Positions 58,701 through 64,000 of a DNA stretch of 64,000 bases are shown here, in pieces. Position 1 is the stretch's first letter; each line of letters begins with the position of its first letter. The notes under the pieces were generated by a model. It made no database searches and was not told where the DNA came from. It saw nothing but the letters and a program-made list of their open reading frames with translations. Made by a program: the position numbers and the translations under genes. The DNA comes from Rhizophagus irregularis (Eukaryota; Glomeromycota; Glomeromycetes; Glomerales; Glomeraceae). Where the stretch lies: contig NC_089431.1 of assembly GCF_026210795.1 (NCBI RefSeq), positions 5,332,001-5,396,000 on the forward strand. The letters run 5' to 3'.

Positions 58701-60830
58701 CAATAGTTGATATTTAATTGCCGGCCGGTATCAGTGTTACATTCCATAATTTAGCCACTTGTTTATCCGACAATATTTTCTTATTTACTATTTTAACAAA
58801 ACCTTTTATCATTTTTCTATTTTTTCAATATGTACCCACCTATTATTGTTATGTGTGAAAAAATCCCTAAAAAATCTATTACCATCTTTCATATTACATT
58901 TTTTAATAACGTTTCCCTCTATCATCACGTCTCGTTCTTCCTTGTTATTAATTTTAATAATCTCATATTTGTTTGGATTTGCCTTTACATCATTCATTTT
59001 ATAGAAACTATGACATACTTCTAACATTTCCTCAGCACCTTCCCGTGATTTACTAATAAACGTCGTGTCATCCATAAACGCGATCGCATTAATATATTTT
59101 TTGTTTATATTTTCCTTATATTCTACTTCCATTTTATATCCCAATTTCTTTTTTAACATATCCAACTTAACTAACAAGGGATCGTAAAATATTCTCCACA
59201 AAAGTGGTGACCAAACTTCATCTTGGTCTATTCCGTCGTTGACGTAATATTCTTCCGTCAGATCATTGTTAACTATCACTCTATTACATTTATTTATTGA
59301 TATATCCATAACTAAATTTATCCATCGCTGAGGCAATTTAATTCTTTTCATCGCTTTTTCTAAACTATACGAACTTACAGAATCGTACGCTTATATCCAT
59401 TAATATTATCCACGCTTCTTTATTGTTTGCGTCTTCTATTATAGCTTGTACTATTTTTAACGGTTCAAACGTACTTTCATGTTTTAGTGCATAATTTTTC
59501 CTTTTAATACGTTATTTGTTGATAGTATATTACATAATCTATTCGTCAAAATTTTAATTGTTATTTTCCTCGCTGTTTCTATTAACGTTATGGGACGTGT
59601 TAAGCGTAGGTCTTTACTCCAATCCATCGTTTTCTTAATCGGATATATTATTCCTTGTTTCCATTCATTCACCCATTTCCCTTTTATAATACTAATATTT
59701 ATTACTCCCAGTAAAATACATCTTTTATCTCCCCAGCCTTCTTCCAAAAGTCGTATGGTACCACTAACACTACCTGCTGCTTTGTCATTTTTAACTGTTT
59801 TCAATGTCTCTACTAATTCTTTGTCCGTTACTTCATCACATAAATTACTATATATATCGACTCATCGATAGTCTCTATCGGCTCATAGATATTTATCCAA
59901 TTATTTTCATATTCTTTTTCATCGAAATTTCTACTATGCGTCCAATTTTTATAATGTTCAACCACTTCCTCTTTGATTTCCTCGTGATTTGTAACCATCT
60001 GTACTCTATCATCTAATATTTTTTGACATGTGTGAGCGTTAAATTGTAGGTGTACATCTGTTAAGTTCATCTCTGTTAACATATCCAAAAAAATTGCTTC
60101 TGCATCTGATCCATTTTGATGGTTATTATGCTCATTGAAGTCGCCCATTACTACTACATCCATTTTGTTAACATTAGCTTCATCTATCCATTGTTTCACC
60201 GTTACTATTATTTCATGTTTGATTTTTTTATCGTTGCAAATCATATATATATTTATAATTCTTATTGAGCATTGACATCCTCTGAGTATCATGTCCATTG
60301 TTTGTGCGTACACTTGATACTCTTTATAATTTATCGTTCTTAGTTCGACCCATTTTTTTTCAATCGATAGTTGGCTTCCTTTACTCTTTTCTTCATCTGT
60401 ACTATTATTTAAAGTTTTCATTTCGTTCCATTCTTTGAACTCAAATTTTCCTTTTTGTTTGTTTAGTTTTGTTTCGTTTACCCCAGTAATATCCCAATTT
60501 TCTTTTTCAATATATTTTTTAATTTGTCTTATTTTTCATTATTGTTTAAACCCCTGATGTTCAGTCCTACTATTTTTATATATTTCTTAATTTTTCTCTT
60601 TTCTTGTTGTTATTTTCTTTAATTTTGTTATTTTTTCCTATATATTCTTCTATTTCTGTCATTGCTGATGTCTCTTGCTCTTCTCTCCTTGTTAGAATCA
60701 TCTCCGCCTCCTCTTCCTCTTCGTTCATTGTTTCTTCTTCTGCACTTGTTACCTCAATAGCCACAATACTTGTACATTGCCTTGTACAAGGTATTTGTAT
60801 CTGGAATATATAGTACGACACTTCTGACAA
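55728..60830 (-). mobile_element. Near-full-length LINE: AP-endonuclease plus reverse transcriptase
   Basis: Minus-strand element of about 5.1 kb ending in a run of A (55,728-55,739 as T). Order: an acidic N-terminus (60,830-60,576); an AP-endonuclease with IKIVGLNIRGLNNNEK (60,575-60,525) and VVVMGDFNEHNNHQNG (60,160-60,115); then a reverse transcriptase. The latter has NDKAAGSVSGTIRLLEEGWG (59,795-59,735), LRLTRPITLIETARKITIKI (59,605-59,545), IILMDIS (59,410), GIDQDEVWSPLLWRIFYDPL (59,235-59,175) and AIAFMDDTTFISKS (59,085-59,040). The C-terminal knuckle is CPRCLIEEEKWEHIWICC (56,745-56,690), and the end is FWNERCSINHDINVALGI, then PKPLTYNKYMDAEGLLNYVR. Stops and frameshifts split it into at least eight frames, so it is inactive. 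It lacks a clear RNase H and differs from the LINEs at 19-22 and 50-52 kb. Confidence 0.9.
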
Positions 60831-61144
60831 TATATTATTTAATATTAATTTTTTTTTTAGCTAATTGTAAAATATGTAATTCTAATACATTTTTCGATAA
60901 ATCTTGTAATTTTTTATAATATTTTCACAAATTTTTTATTCACATATATATTGTATAAAATATTGCACAATGAATTTAATAATTAACTATTTATAAAATA
61001 AATTTTGCAATTAGTAAAAAAATTGTATTACCATTAATATATACTTTTAATACCTGTAATATGTAATATCGGCAATAGTGTATAATGTGATGATTTTTTA
61101 TATATAATTATATCAAAAACCTTTCCCCTATAGGTCAAAGAGAA
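60831..61144. other. AT-rich flank of the LINE
   Basis: Possible 5' end or leader of the element. No gene seen. Confidence 0.35.
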
Positions 61145-61285
61145 GGGGCTTTTCGAAAGTTATTAGATATATATGTGTGTATATGAGCACATATATACAT
61201 ATAATTTATATAATTACTGTAGTTAAAGTAATTAAAAAAAAGTAAAAAAAAAAATTTATCGTCAGGGAAAAGCCCCTTATTTATA
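61145..61285. repeat. Small element with GGGGCTTTT inverted ends
   Basis: GAGAAGGGGCTTTTCG at 61,140-61,155 faces GGAAAAGCCCCTTATT at 61,267-61,282, enclosing AT-rich sequence with TATATGTGTGTATATGAGCA. MITE-like in size and layout. Confidence 0.5.
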
Positions 61286-61324
61286 TATAATACGTGTATC
61301 ACGTGATATAATCCGCAGTTTGAT

Positions 61325-61480
61325 CAAACTTTTTTTTTTTTACTTTTTTAAAACTTTTTTTTCTTCGTTCGCCCTTTCACTTCCCTTCACACCTTTCGCT
61401 CTCCCTCGTTCTTTCCTCTTCCTTCCCTTCCCTTTTCCCTTCCCTTTTACATTTCCCTTTTCTTTTTTTTTCTCTTTTAG
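61325..61480. promoter_or_regulatory. Pyrimidine tract before the small-exon gene
   Basis: C/T-rich sequence (CTTCCCTTCCCTTTTCCCTT) ends in TCTCTTTTAG immediately before ATGCGAACTTTG. It may be a promoter-type pyrimidine tract or the end of a leader intron. Confidence 0.35.
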
Positions 61481-62395
61481 TTAGATGCGAACTTTGGTAA
61501 ATTTAATTGTTTTATTTTTTAACGAACGATTTCTAATAGTTATATTTCTTACTTTTTTTTAGACGACTTGGTTCTTCGGCTATTTTGACGCATGGGATTT
61601 CAGTGAGAAATCAAACAATATTTATTTAATGTTTCTTTATATTTCCTTAATGAACCGCTTTTTAATATTTTGGAATTTCCCTTTTTTTAGGCGACCTGAT
61701 CTTTAAAAGTGTTGGTATCAGAACTTTCTTTGAAATTATTCTGCTTTAACAAAACATTTTATTAACCTTTCAATATTCTCTTTTTTTAGGTCAAGTGGGT
61801 CTTTGGATACAGAGTTCTTTATAGGTAAATGAAATACAACAAATTGCCCGAATCTTTGAAAAAAGTGGTTAGACCAAATATATTTAATAAAAAGAAATGT
61901 GAATTTTTTTAGAAAAGAACTATTATTTATTTGATTTAGCAGAATTTTTTTAATTTATACTTTTAATGAATATTTTAGCAAAATCTTACTAATACCATTT
62001 CTTTTTTTAGACGGTAGTTTAAAGTTTGGATGCATAAAATTCATATTAATTTAGTGGGATTAATACTCTTATTTTAAATTATTCCTTGATTGGTTTTCTC
62101 TTTTTTAGACGGATTGTTTTCAGGTATTTGTTGCATGGGAATTTGGTAGATTTTCTTTGAACTACTTTTTTAACGAAATGCTTACTAACGTTTCGTTTTG
62201 CTTTTTCTAGTCAGGTATGGACGTATGGAATTTAGTTTCGATCTTTGAGGAAGACCTTCATTGGATTATTTCTTTTTTGAACGTGGTTTTCAGATTTTGT
62301 AAGTAGTATTTTCTATATCTTTAGTTATATTAACGAACTGTTACTAATGCTTCATTCTTTAATAGCGTTCTACATCAAAAAAAAATGAAGAATGG
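61481..62395 (+). CDS. Candidate small-exon gene of an unrecognised family
   Basis: A chain of very small exons separated by short introns with TACTAAC-like branch sites and TTTTTTTAG acceptors. Best model: 61,481-61,496 (ATG at 61,485), 61,563-61,602, 61,691-61,714 and 61,790-61,824. These join without a stop into 36 residues: MRTLTTWFFGYFDAWDF, then SDLIFKSVGQVGLWIQSSL and TAG. Further exons start at 62,011, 62,109 and 62,211 and end near 62,395. The last two read SGMDVWNLV, SIFEEDLHWIISFLNVVF and then RSTSKKK with TGA. The minus-strand locus at 23.1 kb is paralogous: DSWKTVFHLVGLW lines up with DAWDF...GQVGLW, and both end in a basic tail with TGA at the same place. Either the stop at 61,822 marks a short peptide with later exons skipped, or the copy is broken. 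Function unknown. Confidence 0.4.
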
Positions 62396-62429
62396 TGAAG
62401 AAAGTATTTAAATGAGGATAGAGGAAATG

Positions 62430-62660
62430 TATTTTACAATTAAAATTACAGATGTATTTTTACAATTAAATTTTACAATATATTTTACAATAATTTGCTA
62501 CAATTTATATTTAATATACATATTAATAAATTGATATTATATAACTATTGTACGACAAGACGACAAGACCAATAATGAGTATCTTATACAATGTACTGTA
62601 ATATTACATTTAAAAAATTTTTAAGTTGTTAGCAAAGTACTACGGTTCTCTCCCCGCCGT
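62430..62660. repeat. Shared 3' flank of the small-exon gene family, copy 2
   Basis: Inverted partner of 22,640-22,960 (ACAATTTATATTTAATATAC, GACCAATAATGAGTATCTTA, GTTAGCAAAGTA). Confidence 0.65.
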
Positions 62661-62689
62661 GTGGTCAATATCAATATCATTTATATGTA

Positions 62690-64000
62690 GATTTGATTTT
62701 CGATATGATGAATTAATATAAATATTTTTTCCGATGTTGATTACATGTCCATACATGATTGAAAGTTTCTTTTTCTATGTTGCATATTGGACAATAACGA
62801 TCTTTAAAAATTGAAAAATATGCATAGTGACTTCTTAACTTGTTCGATCGTTAGTATTTCTTCAATAAGAAATTGAATCTTCTTCCTTTTCATTTTTGAT
62901 TCTCGAAAATCTGTATACATTGTCCATTGATCACCTTGTAATAAGTGAAAAGTAATCTCCCAATCACTTGTAATTGTCGATATATATAATTTCGATTAAG
63001 ATTTAAAAATTGTTCTAAATTAACAATATTTGTATATAATTTTAAAATTTTCTTAAATTCGATTCTATAGGTACATTGTTCCAACTTGGAAACCACGTAA
63101 TATTTGATAAAGATGTTGTTTTAATATTAATTCCCAATTGTTGTATTATCTTTTACTAGTCGTTGATTTAGTATTGACGCGATAAAATCATCATCTTGAA
63201 TAATTAAAATATTGACGTCCAACGATAATATTTTGACGATTTCGAAAATTATAAGCCAAATATAATTATAATTATTACTTTTTAATTTAAAAATTTGACG
63301 GCTTGTTAATGAAAAATCAATACTTTTGTAAAAATTAAAGTTTTCCATTATTGACTTATCTTTTGTAAGTGTAATATTATTAAAGAACATAATAAAGCTA
63401 ATAATGAAGCTTTGGCTATCGATATAAAATTATTATAACTAAAAAAATTCTAATAAAAAGATTGAATGTATATTAAAGGTATTTAAACCAATATTGATTC
63501 TGCTTTATCCGTCCCAATATTTTTTGCTGAGCCATCTATATATTGATGTTAAAAATTGTCTAGTATTTGATGATAAAATTTTGCGCTATAAACAATTCTG
63601 ATTTGTTCAAGATAAATCTATATATTTATCAATGTTTCCATAATTTGAAATATATCCGAATATTGAGTACGCGTTAGTACTAAAATTCTTCCATCCGCTA
63701 ACTTATCAAAAATTTTGTATTCTTTTCTCGTAATAAAAATACATCAGATTTTTTTAAATTTACTATACATTTTTGAGAAGCGCAAACGTTTTGTTTTAAA
63801 TTACAACCGCTACAAGTTTTTAACTCCAAATGTATACTTCCTTCATTACTATGGACTTTATAATGTCTAATTTTATATTTTTATTCATTCTTTACTTCTT
63901 CTAATATTCTTCCTTGTTCATAAATATCACATCATTTGATCCAATACAAATAGGCACTTCTCTTCCACCAAAATAAGCCTTTGTGTGTGTGACGGAAACC
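62690..64000 (-). mobile_element. LINE, RNase H and zinc-knuckle end, runs off the window
   Basis: Minus-strand pieces from upstream: CSGCNLKQNVCASQKCIVNL (63,830-63,750), a Cys-rich block like that before RNase H in the 50-52 kb LINE; IYIDGSAKNIGTDKAESIL (63,545-63,490), the start of RNase H; then WFPSWNNVPIESNL (63,100-63,060); and the knuckle YCPICNIEKETFNHVWTC (62,800-62,745). Frames are broken by many stops. The 5' part lies beyond the right edge. Confidence 0.75.

Noticed and set aside
58759-59024. Plus-strand frames opposite the LINE reverse transcriptase
   Set aside because: Antisense to recognisable RT motifs.

Overview
The window looks like nuclear DNA of an arbuscular mycorrhizal fungus (Glomeromycotina, Rhizophagus-like). 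It is strongly AT-rich, its introns are short (about 65-95 bp, GTAAGT-type donors, TTTAG acceptors), and it carries gene families typical of that group: BTB-BACK-TLDc proteins, a Crinkler-like (CRN) relic and many decayed non-LTR retrotransposons. No rRNA, recognisable tRNA, CRISPR array or prokaryotic operon is visible. Gene density is low and most of the window is decayed or repetitive. The host assignment comes from recognising families, not from a search.

Layout. 1-6.4 kb: a CRN-like relic, an intact two-exon BTB-BACK-TLDc gene (minus strand) and a tiny two-exon secreted-peptide gene (minus) inside a 1.4-kb segment that recurs inverted at 53.9-55.6 kb. 6.4-9.2 kb: two dead Tc1/mariner transposases in opposite orientations. 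9.8-12.5 kb: an RBM25-like splicing-factor pseudogene that still has its introns. 12.6-16 kb: relics of a membrane-protein family and of an unrecognised gene. 17-22.3 kb: three LINE insertions in a row, each bounded by a target-site duplication. 22.6-24.5 kb: a gene relic built from very small exons, with a paralog in opposite orientation at 61.5-62.4 kb. 24.5-28.3 kb: more membrane-protein relics and a hAT transposase relic. 28.3-44.5 kb: a pair of inverted 1.1-1.4-kb segments enclosing a solo TLDc fragment, facing minisatellite arrays, purine/pyrimidine tracts, microsatellites, a 2.3-kb satellite of about 171-bp units with a three-unit higher-order pattern, and a Helitron-like end. 45.8-49.2 kb: the best gene of the window, a seven-exon, 900-residue secretory-pathway membrane protein. 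49.8-52.4, 55.7-60.8 and 62.7-64 kb: three further minus-strand LINEs.

Only three loci read as intact: the BTB-BACK-TLDc gene, the small secreted-peptide gene at 5.1 kb and the 900-residue membrane protein. They show no sign of forming one pathway. The most interesting signals are the secreted-peptide pair (near-identical signal peptide and Lys-Arg site, unrelated C-terminal peptide), the small-exon gene family, the membrane-protein family scattered as at least five relics around one intact copy, and the satellite with higher-order structure.
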